The translations under genes were made by a program, and so were the position numbers. The notes beneath the pieces were generated by a model. It searched no databases and was not told where the DNA came from. It was given only the letters and a program-made list of their open reading frames with translations. This document shows, piece by piece, positions 52,651-63,230 of a DNA stretch of 64,000 nucleotides. Position 1 is the first letter of the stretch. The number at the start of each line of letters is the position of its first letter. The DNA is from Osedax fenrisi (lineage: Eukaryota; Annelida; Polychaeta; Sabellida; Siboglinidae), in contig OZ025243.1 of assembly GCA_964019155.1 (NCBI GenBank), positions 89,561,899 through 89,625,898 on the forward strand, read 5' to 3'.

Positions 52651-55600
52651 GTGTGTGGTTAGCAGGTGGCGCTAATTGTGCTATACCTTTAGGATCGTAG
52701 TCTTTCCTTACGATGACATGCTCGGGGGCAGGGGGTAGGGCTGTTTCTGGGGCTATGACAGCGGGGGCGGGGTTGGGTACTTGGTGCATTGCCATCAAGT
52801 TATCTTCTTCTATGTCTGATCCACCTTCAATATCCTATAGGGAGGGGTAGGATAGGGTAACAGTGAGGTAGATAGGGTTAAGTAGGGGTGGGAGGGGTAG
52901 TTAAAGTTACCTTATCAGCTGACTTAGACTTAGCTTCTGCAGTGTCATCTTCTTCATCACTGCTCTCTACTTCCATCTCAACCATTTCCTATCAGATACA
53001 TTACTTTTAGCATATAAAGTATATATAGTATTATAGATAATGTTTAAAGTAAAGTACACAATTTCAATGTAATATCTACTAAAATAATTAATAAAATTAA
53101 ATAAATGGTTTGACAATAAAAATGAATGATCATTAATTACGGGGATATATTGTGGCCCATGTACACAATACTAATATATTCTACCTAGTAGTTTTCAGAC
53201 ATTTACATGTAAAAGATAGACACAAATATATATTTATAAAATACTATATATCATACTAAGTATTGTATGTGTTTATTTATTGTTACCACTTTTATCTTAA
53301 TAATATAAATTGAAAGTTTTTTATAAATATATATATGTTTTTATTTATTAAAATATGAAGGAAATATTACATACAATTTTAAATATAAAATAATTATATA
53401 AAAATAAATTTTACATTTTTTAGTAAAATGGCCTATAATAGCTTTTCACACCGAACCTGCCAGATTTTAATGTTCGACAATATCTGTCTATAAATATCTG
53501 GCTAATATCGAGATATATGTTTATGTGTGCAGGTTTATAACATATAAACTATCACTTTCACACATCAGAATGTAAACTCTATGGGTGTCCATACGATTAC
53601 TGTTCCCTCCCTTAAGATACCTACTTAATATACAATGTTTATAGCACACAAATACAGGCATATCTTAAGATGCTTATTCATATACAATGTTTATGGCACA
53701 CAAACACAGACATATGTGAATAACTAACGGGTCCTGTGTCTTCGAATCTCTGCTGAGCGAGAACCCTAGCCCCGACTTCCTCGGGGGTAGTGGGTGGGGG
53801 TAGATGTCCCGTCTCTGTGGACTGGTAGTCTACTGTTTCCACGACAACGAAGGAATGCCAGTCTATCTGAGCATAGGCTACGCGTTCCTTCTCCTTAGCC
53901 TCCTGTTCCTTGTTCTTCTCCATTAGGATCTGACGTTCCCATGACACGCGCTTGTTCACTTGCTCCATTATCTAGGGGACGGGGGGAAGGGGTAGAGAGA
54001 GTGAGAGAGAGAGGGAATAGGGGATAGAGATAGATGGTGAGATAGATAGAGAGTTAGATAGATTGGGAGTTATAAATGATGATAAAGTTATAACTTACCA
54101 CTTCCTGATCATTTGCTTCTATTTTTAATTTCTCCATTAAATTTTTAGGCGGCAATAAAATCTAAAATATGAATAAATAGATTATGAACTTGAATTAGGT
54201 ATAGTGAGATAAGATTAGATATAGAGATTCATAAGTAAATCAGTATAATAGGTAATATTACCTTACTAATTTCATTGTTAAACAATTTTAAATAAGATTA
54301 ATAAAAGTGATAACAACATATATTGATAATAACATGTGATGTAATAGACTGAAGAATAACAACAATAGTTAATACTAATTCAGGTTAACAGTAAGATGAT
54401 ATTGTAAACAATGGTTTTATATATATATATTTTACATTGTTCAATATATACTCATATGTTCTTACTTCTGCCAATCACATATCATATAATATATATTATG
54501 TAGAGCCAGCATGACCTCTACACTGACCTTGGTGTATTGTTCGACTAGTTTAGTGAAGTATGTGAACAGAGAGTGTTGAGGTCTCAGGAAATCAAACTGA
54601 AAGTTACGCTGCTGTTGATTGATCAGACTTGTGAGGAATTCCCTGCCGTTACGTGCTGTGAACTGGGCTGTTAGCTTTACCACATCCCTGTGTGTGAAGG
54701 TAGGCTAGCTTTAGTATCTAGCTGAGTAACTACTACATCAACCTAGATATAGGGCTGTTAACTTTACCACATCCCTGTGTGAAGGTAGGCTAGCTTTAGT
54801 ATCTAGCTGAGTAACTACTACATCAACCTAGATATAGGGCTGTTAGCTTTACCACATCCCTGTGTGAAGGTAGGCTAGCTTTAGTATCTAGCTGAGTAAC
54901 TACTACATCAACCTAGATATAGGGCTGTTAGCTTTACCACATCCCTGTGTGTGAAGGTAGGCTAGATTTAGTATCTAGCTGAGTAACTACTACATCAACC
55001 TAGATATAGGGCTGTTAGCTTTACCACATCCCTGTGTGAAGGTAGGCTAGCTTTAGTATCTAGCTTAGTAACTACTACATCAACCTAGATATAGGGCTGT
55101 TAGCTTTACCACATCCCTGTATTGGAAGGTAGGCTAGCTTTAGTATCTAGCTGAGTAACTACTACATCAACCTAGATATAGGGCTGTTAACTTTACCACA
55201 TCCCTGTGTGAAGGTAGGCTAGCTTTAGTATCTAGCTTAGTAACTACTACATCAACCTAGATATAGGGCTGTTAGCTTTACCACATCCCTGTGTGAAGGT
55301 AGGCTAGCTTTAGTATCTAGCTGAGTAACTACTACATCAACCTAGATATAGGGCTGTTAGCTTTACCACATCCCTGTGTGTGAAGGTAGGCTAGCTTTAG
55401 TATCTAGCTTAGTAACTACTACATCAACCTAGATATAGGGCTGTTAGCTTTACCACATCCTGTGTGAAGGTAGGCTAGCTTTAGTATCTAGCTTAGTAAC
55501 TACTACATCAACCTAGATATAGGGCTGTTAGCTTTACCACATCCCTGTGTGAAGGTAGGCTAGCTTTAGTATCTAGCTGAGTAACTACTACATCAACCTA

Positions 55601-57399
55601 GATATAGGGCTGTTAGCTTTACCACATCCCTGTGTGAAGGTAGGCTAGCTTTAGTATCTAGCTTAGTAACTACTACATCAACCTAGATATAGGGCTGTTA
55701 GCTTTACCACATCCCTGTGTGAAGGTAGGCTAGCTTTAGTATCTAGCTTAGTAACTACTACATCAACCTAGATATAGGGCTGTTAGCTTTACCACATCCC
55801 TGTGTGAAGGTAGGCTAGCTTTAGTATCTAGCTTAGTAACTACTACATCAACCTAGATATAGGGCTGTTAACTTTACCACATCCCTGTGTGTGAAGGTAG
55901 GCTAGCTTTAGTATCTAGCTGTATAACTACTACATCAACCTAGATATAGGGCTGTTAGCTTTACCACATCCCTGTGTGAAGGTAGGCTAGCTTTAGTATC
56001 TAGCTGAGTAACTACTACATCAACCTAGATATAGGGCTGTTAGCTTTACCACATCCCTGTGTGAAGGTAGGCTAGCTTTAGTATCTAGCTGAGTAACTAC
56101 TACATCAACCTAGGTATAGCTACTTTACTTACAATAAACTCTAAACACGTACAATAAAAAAGTTTAGTAAAATAATTCATACACATTACGATGAATTTAA
56201 TTATTTAAAGAAATATATTTACAGAATTAATATTTTAAATGAAATTATACTATTTCTTATATAGCACATTAAATATGCATAATCATAAGATATAGTGATG
56301 TGTGTGTGTGCTAACAGATCATATGCGGAGATAGTTTGAGAGTCAGCGATGAATTCAAACTCAGGAGGGGGCTCCAGGGGTTTGGTGATCTTCGCTATTT
56401 CCGATATCACCTGACCTTGGTTAGGTCGCTGGAACGCAGGTTTAGGAGCAACTGGTTCAACTCCTGAGGTGTAGGTGGTGTATGTTAACTATCAATATGT
56501 AATTACATATATTTAATGTAATATAGTTATGTAATATACATGAAATTAAATTATGATTAACAGAAGGATAGTTTAGAAACTGATATTAAACTGATATAAA
56601 ATCAATATTAATAAAAACATATATTCATATTTGATGTATGGTAATTATATTATACTAAACGCTAATGTCACAACACTAATGTCACATGATTAGTAATAAC
56701 CTCCTCGTCCAGCCTTGAATTCCGACACTTTGTGTTGATAGTAGGCATTATAGGGGTCGTTACCGGCCAGGAAGTTGAACTTCACGTTATTGAGTTCATT
56801 CTGTCGGATACGAGACTCAAACTCGGGACCGTTACGCGCTACGAAACTCGCGGTCTTGTCGACGATATCTAGTCAGGCATTAAGGCGAGACAATACGAAT
56901 AGTGACAGCCGCTTATACACTAAACTAATGATGAATTCAATACTAATTAAGCGGCGAAACATAAGATAAAGTGGTATCCACTCTAAACACTAATTAGGCC
57001 TCTGCGTCAATACATAAGATATATAAGTACGTAACGACTGCAGGGTATCACATGATGACGTGGACACACTTCTTACATACAGTGCTCTTCTCCCTGTAAA
57101 TAGACATGATTATATTCCTAGTGGTTTACTAGCTTATGCTTAGCTACGATATTATCATGATAGGTAAAATTATTGATAAAATATATATTTTAATTAATTA
57201 TGCTCTAGATTATCTTGTTTTACATTATAATTATTTAATATATATTAATTATATTGAATGTATTCATATATATTTAAGTGGAATGGATAGTAAAATAACA
57301 TACATTAACAATAGGTTATCTTTACGATATGGTTTACAGGTAAAACTAAATACAAGCATTCTCGGATATCACAATAAATCATATATAATATCATTTATA

Positions 57400-57440
<41 letters not shown>

Positions 57441-58173
57441 CACTATTTCTGAGTGGTGCGAATCTTACTGAAAACAGCAATATTTTAAGAATACCAAAAA
57501 TAGCTAAATATATTTATATATAGAGCCTTATATATCATATATAATCTATATGATATATATATATATTATTCGATTTACTTAAACCTATTATAGATTCGAT
57601 ATGACTATATATCAATTATTTATATAACTATTGATAAAATATATATTGATATTTTCGGTAACGTATTTTACGGCTGTTTTCGATAAGCCCGCGTGAGATA
57701 TTTTCGACGCACACAGAAATATACAAATAATAACATTCATATTTAAAAATAAATAAGGGGCAATAATAAATGATAACTATGTATTTTCCCAACAAGCGTG
57801 GTCTATTGAATAGACTTCCAAATTATTTAATTGAATAAAATATTAAATTAAAGTATATTATAAATGTATTAGATAGTATCCTTAGGATAATCATAGGATA
57901 ATCTTATACATATTATTAATTTTATAAATAATATAAAATTATTATAACTATGTTTTAATAAGTAATCTACATATTAATATTTTATTACAAAAATGTATAT
58001 TTATTTTAAAAAATATTTAAAATATATTATTAATAATATTGAAGGATACTTCGTACTTCAGGTGGTGGGTATATTATTCCAACTTCTGTATTTTTAACGG
58101 GAACTTCTTTTACAGCTTCCGTAGAAGGCTGATTTTCTACGACAACTGGTTCTGGGTTATCTATAGAAGGCAT
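44237..58173 (-). CDS. SF3A1: Splicing factor 3A subunit 1 (SF3A1/SF3a120), 18 exons
   Basis: SF3A1 is the scaffold of the SF3a complex of U2 snRNP and helps form the pre-spliceosome in the nucleus. Eighteen exons join with consistent phase into 756 aa (human: 793). In order: SURP1 (about 42-97, NIVDKTASFVARNGPEFE); a PEFEFIAD linker; SURP2 (about 147-200, DVVKLTAQFTARNGREFL); a Prp21-type middle with AYAQIDWHSFVVVETVDY; an acidic stretch; VIVRKDYDPK (368-377); SPITGEKI and LLDPRW; VWDGHSG; a Met/Pro/Gln/Gly-rich region (about 540-636); and a ubiquitin-like C-terminus (about 666-756) ending GGRKK. Exons (minus strand): 58050-58173, 56701-56868, 56316-56463, 54528-54687, 54099-54161, 53729-53971, 52911-52988, 52687-52834, 52516-52614, 51505-51677, 50894-51042, 50165-50295, 49120-49203, 45880-46019, 45559-45645, 45386-45487, 44946-45017, 44237-44338. 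Large repeat arrays fill introns 3, 12 and 13. Confidence 0.96.
44430..44492 (+). repeat. 18-bp tandem repeat in SF3A1 intron 17
   Basis: Three copies of CATCATTGTTAATGTTAT. Confidence 0.9.
44946..45017 (-). CDS. SF3A1: SF3A1 exon 17 (ubiquitin-like domain, middle)
   Basis: 24 codons, VKTKLNEILGMPSGKQKIQF. Donor GTTAGT. Confidence 0.94.
45386..45487 (-). CDS. SF3A1: SF3A1 exon 16 (ubiquitin-like domain, first part)
   Basis: Encodes VTFDICVPNMPEKSEWKL and SVTLSLTDM. The donor lies at the first unit of a short (GTA)n run, so the exact GT used is ambiguous, but phase 0 fits. Confidence 0.92.
45559..45645 (-). CDS. SF3A1: SF3A1 exon 15
   Basis: Encodes DEPPTKKSRTEDSLIPEAIF, matching the DEPTSKKLKTEDSL region of human SF3A1. 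The acceptor could shift by one CAG. Donor GTTAGT. Confidence 0.92.
45880..46019 (-). CDS. SF3A1: SF3A1 exon 14 (Met/Gly/Pro-rich)
   Basis: Encodes repeated QMGGM motifs and RPPPPQNIKPM. The donor GTACAA is weak but keeps phase with the next exon. Confidence 0.85.
46233..48388 (-). repeat. 42/40-bp satellite (about 52 units) in SF3A1 intron 13, with higher-order repeat
   Basis: Units read GGCTATATGATATAGC, then TATAGGGGTGTAGGG (42-bp form) or TACGGGTGTAGGG (40-bp form), then A/GGATACATACA. Runs of the 42-bp form create spurious 14-aa repeat frames. A block containing two rare TACATATAGG variants recurs exactly 532 bp apart (46671 and 47203), which shows a higher-order repeat of about 13 units. 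Confidence 0.97.
48763..48850. mobile_element. Truncated copy of the mariner-type MITE
   Basis: GGAGTGAATTTTGAAATAAT followed by TATGGCG and CTCGCGATAGTGAT matches the left arm of 35172-35338. The right arm is missing. Lies in SF3A1 intron 13. Confidence 0.7.
49120..49203 (-). CDS. SF3A1: SF3A1 exon 13 (Met/Pro-rich)
   Basis: Encodes PPMGNFNRPMARMPMQ and RPPVPF. Donor GTAAGT. The 31-bp array stops about 30 bases before its acceptor. Confidence 0.9.
49235..49855 (-). repeat. 31-bp minisatellite (about 20 units) in SF3A1 intron 12
   Basis: Plus-strand unit TTAGAAGACTACTAGCAT, then AGGTCTACATAGG. Read on the gene strand, each unit carries CTTCTAACC, a branch-point-like sequence. The array ends about 30 bases before the exon 13 acceptor. 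Confidence 0.96.
50165..50295 (-). CDS. SF3A1: SF3A1 exon 12 (Pro/His-rich)
   Basis: Encodes EKAEQEKIGVQAKPP and a His/Pro/Gln-rich low-complexity stretch. Donor GTTAGT, phase 1. Confidence 0.9.
50643..50677. repeat. (AT)n microsatellite in SF3A1 intron 11
   Basis: About 17 TA units. A comparable run is at 57404-57434 in intron 1. Confidence 0.9.
50775..50836 (+). repeat. 16-bp tandem repeat, 4 copies
   Basis: ATGACTAATAGCAATG repeated just beyond exon 11, in SF3A1 intron 11. Confidence 0.9.
50894..51042 (-). CDS. SF3A1: SF3A1 exon 11
   Basis: Encodes KMVWDGHSGTKDK and SARDNITAEDK. Ends in phase 2 before GTTAGA. Confidence 0.92.
51045..51102. repeat. (GT)n microsatellite next to exon 11
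   Basis: Interrupted GT run. On the gene strand it is an AC-rich run immediately before the CTAG acceptor of exon 11. Confidence 0.9.
51505..51677 (-). CDS. SF3A1: SF3A1 exon 10
   Basis: Encodes LLDPRWTEQRDR, FAPGSSIDSSLRQLADR and RTDIFG. Donor GTTTGC, phase 0. Confidence 0.95.
52516..52614 (-). CDS. SF3A1: SF3A1 exon 9
   Basis: Encodes YLISPITGEKI and MTEHMRI. An (AG)n microsatellite on the plus strand serves as a pure CT pyrimidine tract before its acceptor. Donor GTTAGT. Confidence 0.95.
52617..52646. repeat. (AG)n microsatellite acting as pyrimidine tract
   Basis: On the gene strand this is (CT)n immediately before the acceptor of SF3A1 exon 9. Confidence 0.9.
52687..52834 (-). CDS. 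SF3A1: SF3A1 exon 8
   Basis: Encodes an acidic/Pro segment and PPAPEHVIVRKDYDPK. Phase 1 donor GTATAG. Confidence 0.93.
52911..52988 (-). CDS. SF3A1: SF3A1 exon 7 (acidic)
   Basis: 26 codons, EMVEMEVESSDEEDD, like the acidic segment in human SF3A1. Donor GTAACT. Confidence 0.9.
53729..53971 (-). CDS. SF3A1: SF3A1 exon 6 (Prp21-type core)
   Basis: 81 codons with the highly conserved AYAQIDWHSFVVVETVDY and PPPTTPEEVGAR. Donor GTTAGT. Confidence 0.95.
54099..54161 (-). CDS. SF3A1: SF3A1 exon 5
   Basis: 21 codons, ILLPPKNLMEKLK onward, flanked by TTTTAG and GTAAGT. Confidence 0.92.
54528..54687 (-). CDS. SF3A1: SF3A1 exon 4 (SURP2)
   Basis: Encodes DVVKLTAQFTARNGREFL through LVEQYTK. The first 22 bases of this exon together with its acceptor are the unit duplicated in the 85-bp intron array. 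Donor GTCAGT, phase 0. Confidence 0.95.
54664..56115 (-). repeat. 85-bp satellite made from the exon 4 splice acceptor of SF3A1
   Basis: About 17 units of 85-87 bp. On the gene strand each unit contains GATACTAAAGC (branch-point-like), CCTACCTTCACACAG (pyrimidine tract and AG) and GGATGTGGTAAAGCTAACAG, which is the beginning of exon 4. The unit nearest the exon is the real acceptor; the other 16 fill most of intron 3. Confidence 0.96.
56316..56463 (-). CDS. SF3A1: SF3A1 exon 3 (inter-SURP linker)
   Basis: Encodes a basic/Pro linker and EPPPEFEFIAD ... ISAYDL. Ends in phase 2 before GTTAGC. Confidence 0.93.
56701..56868 (-). CDS. SF3A1: SF3A1 exon 2 (SURP1)
   Basis: Encodes the first SURP module (VARNGPEFESRI, FLAGNDPYNAYYQHK). 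Phase 1 on both sides; acceptor CTGACTAG, donor GTTATT. Confidence 0.95.
58050..58173 (-). CDS. SF3A1: SF3A1 exon 1
   Basis: Starts at ATG 58173 in context AAAAATGCC and ends IIYPPPEVR in phase 1 before GTATCC. Encodes the short acidic N-terminus and the conserved GIIYPPPEVR leading into SURP1. Confidence 0.93.
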
Positions 58174-61100
58174 TTTTATTATAAAAACGCCGGTTTATAT
58201 TACAATGGCGATTAATAAATATATCTGAATACAAAGATTTTTAATAATGTTGTAAATAAATCATCTTCCGGTAAAATACTGAAGGACAATGTCGGGATTG
58301 ACTAAATTGTCACCCATAGTACGCAATATACTAGGTATGCATTTATGATGTAAATATTATTAATATACATTCTATTATGCAATTAAAAATTATAAATGAT
58401 ATATAAATTGTCTTACTGAAATACATTATTTCATAATTTTTATTTAAAATTAATTTAAAAAATTATATTTTTTAAATATATATAATAACAGTAATATTCA
58501 ATAGTATTTTATTGAAACAATACGATAGTATTATAATATAATATATTTTACTAATATAATTTATAATGTATATAATAAATTAATTGTTAAATTAGTTATA
58601 TTTTATCAAATACATTTACCCTGGTAAATTTATAATATATTTTCTTAATAATTAAGTTAATTACAGTAAATCATTTACCATTTACTGAGTAAATAGTGTC
58701 CGATAATAACGGACAGGTTAAGAATGTAAATATATATATTTTGTATTGATATTTGAGGATTATTAGGTTTAATTGGTTTAGTTTTGTTCTTCTTTATTTT
58801 TGTAGCTGCATTACTCAGTATTATATACTGAGTAAATTACTGTAATGATAATCATTATGATTACATCCCAAAGTTAGCCTATAAAAACTCAACTTCAAGT
58901 TGAACTTGTCCTTTTGCGCGATTATTTACATTAGCAACCCTTCTGTTATGATCGTATACCACAGTAAATTACTGTTAATTATATCATATATTTTATATCA
59001 TATAATAATATATGTATAATAATATAATATATATGCACATTAAATTAATGGTTAATAGTGTATGGACCCATACAATGTATGAGTGGAACTTCAACTAGAA
59101 GTACATTATTATTTATAAAAACAATATAATATTGAATATTTAGTATATAAAATCATGCCTATATATTTATAATTTCTGACCGATCTAAGCCGTATCCATT
59201 TCTGATAGATCAAAAATGTATTTATGAGTGATATGTATATTTTGTATCATAAATGTTATGCTCTTGCAGGTTGTTAATAACTTGTTATGCACTAGAGGCA
59301 CCCGATTTATATGACTAATAGTTTATTCGATAATGATTCACTCGCTTTCAGAGTGGAGGTGCCCGCCTCTAGATATATGTTTGTCGTAATTAACTAATTG
59401 ATGTGGACCAGCGATGAGTCGTTTGTTAAATCAGTATATTACGTGTTACACTTTTATCATATACAGTATGTGTGTATGTTATATACATACACGTACACAC
59501 ACACATGTTTATGTACATTAATGAATATATTCATACATATATTATGTTATATACATACTATGAACTAGAGTCAGATGCCTACACTCTGAAAACGCTAACT
59601 ATTAGTTATATATTTGTCGTCTTTAGTGCATACGTTCCCTCTTGAACATATAGTGTATGTAGTTTATGCTATTCTTGGTTGTAGCTATTGTTAATTGCAT
59701 TATATGATAATCAACATAGCTATTATATTATAAGCTCTTATATAGAATGCAATCATTGAATACCAGTCATTTCATACAACAAAAATTAATTTGATTAAAT
59801 ATAAATATATATTTTAAATTGTACTTTGTGTTGGTACTAATTGACATTTTAGTTGGTACTTAAATACTTGGTATGAAATTACTGGTACCACGTCAATTAG
59901 ACATTGATTTTGAAGGTTGTCTATTGCCACATATAAACTAATTAAATAAACAATACTACTTATAGAGTGTATAGAAATAGATACAGCTTATATTAGTTGG
60001 TATGTATTATATATTTATAATAATAATATTTATTAGAAGATTTTACTATTTCTATTGTTAATTTACAATGATATTTATATAATGTTTTCTTCTAAAAGGC
60101 TTCAACATAATATAAATATTTTCTGTTGTTGTTGCCCATTAAAGTAAATTATATTTGTATTATAAGTCTTATGCGTTTTTATTATTTAAAATATATCATT
60201 TCTGAAAGGTATTATTTCTGATGTCTAAAAATATTAATATAGTCATGTTAATGCATAATTAGTTGAAATATATATAATATTTTAGGTTTAAATATGAATA
60301 ATTGTAAAGTCATGCAACATTGTACATGACATGACCTTATCCTATAATTCCTACATGTATGTCAAATGAGTTATCAGAGTTCTAGTCACAGATATTTAAA
60401 AATAGAATTGTATTAATTCTCTAAATAACGAAAGAGGGATTTTAAATATATTGTGATATTACATATATATCGTATATGTTTATAATTATTATTCCTTACA
60501 TATAATATATTAGGAATATAATCTAGTAATTGTGTTTTATGTTATATTCGTTATATTTTATTCAATAATATAATATTTAATAATAAGTATTTAACAAATA
60601 TCAAAAATTATAACTAAGTTGTAGATTCTATATACATACGCTATTAAAGTATGATAATTATGAACATATAAAATGTATAATTTCTCAATCTATTTTTCTT
60701 CCACCATCGTTTTTAGAGCGATCTCACAATTCTATTTTCAATATCTGGGTCTTTATTTCCGATGTCAAATATTATAATTATCATTATATTATTATATTAC
60801 TGAATGTATAGTTTACAATATACAGTGTACATATTATATCATATAACATTACAGAAATGTAAATATAGATATATAATATCAATAAAATAAATAGATTCAA
60901 TCAGTATACAAATGTTATAGGTCCATCAAGATGTACTCTATCAATTTCAAGATCAGCTTCAACCAAACAAGAAAAGGTTTTTATAGTTTAATAATAATCT
61001 TAATATCAATCATTCAAATTATTTTCATTTTACCATTATCTTAATATTTCAAATTTAATTTACATACATATAATTAATATAGTGATATTTTTTAAATAAA

Positions 61101-61179
61101 GATTCACGAAGTATACATTAAGGGTTAATGATAGAAATTATAATGTATAGGCATATAGACCCTTTAATTTACATATATA

Positions 61180-61213
<34 letters not shown>

Positions 61214-61505
61214 AATATTTATACTTGTATTCGAATACAAAATCACTGAATTAATAAGATATCTCTTTTATTATAAAAAAAATATATATAGCTCTACAAA
61301 TTCATTTAGATATATAAAATATTTGTGTTTGTAAATAATAACATATTTACTAACATTACTAATGATATCTAATTACTTTATTGATCATATGATACCGATT
61401 AATTATTTATATGTATGTATTCTATATATATATATACAAATAAAAGCAATAGGATGTGTATTGTGATACGTGTTAACACAAGTAGGTATAGTAGAATAAT
61501 TATTG
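58174..61505. other. Upstream region of SF3A1, no gene recognised
   Basis: AT-rich. Inverted ACTGAGTAAA/TTTACTCAGT motifs lie between about 58670 and 58860 and at 58970. A hairpin-forming segment at 59290-59375 has arms CTAGAGGCACCCG and GAGGTGCCCGCCTCTAG. An (AT)n run lies near 61175-61210. The SF3A1 promoter should lie just above 58173 but no motif stands out. Confidence 0.5.
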
Positions 61506-61516
61506 TGAGTTTAAAT

Positions 61517-63219
61517 TTTTAACCTTTAACCTATCCCATAGCATTTGGATGCCATAGGGGCGCCGTTGAATTCCATATAACTTTTCTCCATCCTTCTCTG
61601 CTCATCGTCGCTCTCATTGCTTTTACAATATCCATGCCAGTCCACTCGACAACATTGTCTTGCCATTGTAACTCCGGTCGTCCTCTTCTTCTTATACCGT
61701 CAACAGTTCCTTGCAGAATTGTTTTTGATATTGTGTCAGACCTAATAACGTGACCGAACCATTTGAGTTTCTTTTCAATAACCTTTGCTAATAGTTCTGA
61801 GTGTGGGCCGATTTGACATGTTACCCGTCTTCTAACTTCCACGTTCGTGACTCTATCTTTATAGTTAATATTTAGTAATCTCCGAAGCCATCTCATCTCT
61901 AGAGCACGTATTCGTTTTTGCAGATCTTTACTTAGTGTCCAAGTTTCGCATGCATATAAGAATATTGAATTCACAAGAGATTGCATTAATTGAATTTTGG
62001 CTTTAAGATGTAGCGAAGTGTCATACCATATTACATTTAAATTTGATAAGGCTGCGATTGTTTGACCAATTCTAGATAGAATTTCAACTTTAGAACCTTT
62101 GTCATCAATAATCGCTCCTAGATATTTAAATGAATCAACTACTTTTTATGGTGTGTTATTTATACTAATATTAGATGTAAATCTACCTTCAGAATTCGTC
62201 ATTAATTGCGTTTTTGTACCATTTATTTCCATACCATAAGAACGTGAAGTATTATCGATTAATGTTATCAAATTATGTAATTCTTTTTCCGATCCGGCTA
62301 AGGCATCAATATCATCCGCGAATCTTAGGTTAGTTATAATCTTTCCACCAATATTTACTGTTCCATCATGTTTATCTAGAGCGTCATTCATAATTTGTTC
62401 AAGCATTATATTGAATAGCGTCGGCGAAAGTAAACATACTTGTCTCACTCCTATTGTTGTCCGGAACCATTCTCCAACTTTTCCATCAATATATACAGCA
62501 CTTTCTGCCTTACTATATAGGTTTTCTATAGTTTCAATTAATTTTAAGTTGATATTGAATCTTTTCATTGTAGACCATAATGCACTATGCCAAACACGAT
62601 CGAAAGCTTTTTTAAAGTCGATAAAAACGTGGTATAGTGGCTTATTATGTTGCGAGTACTTCTCTGAAATTACTCTGAGATTAAAAATCTGTTCACTTGT
62701 GCTTCTTCCTTTGCGAAAACCAGCCTGCTCTTCTGATAAAAATTCTTCTGTGAAGTGCTGTAGTCTGCGTAGGATTATTTTCAACATAATTTTACTTGAG
62801 TGTGAAATAAGACTAATTGTTCTATAGTTTTCGCATTTCTGGAAACTTCCTTTCTTATGCAGACTTATTATCAAAGATTTTGTCCAGCAAGAAGGCCATA
62901 TTCCTGTTTCCCATATGTAATTACATATATTTGTAAATATTTTTGTTAGTATATGTCCTCCAGCTTTCAATAGTTCAGCTGGGATGTTATCAACACCCGG
63001 TAATTTTCCAATTTTTAAGGTTTGTATAGCCGCTTCAACTTCAGATTCCAGAATTGAAAAGTTTTCTTGATTTGTTGGCTCTTTTACATTAAGTAGTGAC
63101 TTGTCTCCATTGGCTTGATGTTTATATAATTCTGAACAATACTCTGTCCATCTTTTCAAAACATCTTCCTTATCAGTGATACATTTTCCGTCTCTTTGTG
63201 TAAATTATTTCCGTCTCTC
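61517..63219 (-). mobile_element. 5'-truncated RTE-like LINE with 11-bp target duplication
   Basis: TGAGTTTAAAT is present on both sides (61506-61516 and 63220-63230). The minus strand encodes the RT and C-terminal domain of a LINE; endonuclease and leader are absent, as expected for incomplete reverse transcription. The RT frame is intact apart from one stop. Confidence 0.85.
61531..63200 (-). pseudogene. LINE reverse transcriptase with one in-frame stop
   Basis: From about 63200 down one reads DGKCITDKEDVLKRWTEYC, then LKIGKLPGVDNIPAELLK, ENYRTISLISHSSKIMLK, EEQAGFRKGRSTSEQ, FIDFKKAFDRVWH, GVRQVCLLSPTLFN and LRFADDIDALAG, the catalytic box. A single TAA at 62148-62146 interrupts the frame. 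It then continues unchanged through FKYLGAIID, YACETWTLSK, WFGHVIRSD and RRRGRPELQWQDNVVEW to the true stop at 61531. Confidence 0.85.
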
Positions 63220-63230
63220 TGAGTTTAAAT

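Noticed and set aside
57136..57435. 99-codon plus-strand frame
   Set aside because: Ile/Tyr-rich AT sequence ending in an (AT)n run, within SF3A1 intron 1; no support.
62411..62827. 138-codon plus-strand frame
   Set aside because: Antisense of the LINE reverse transcriptase.
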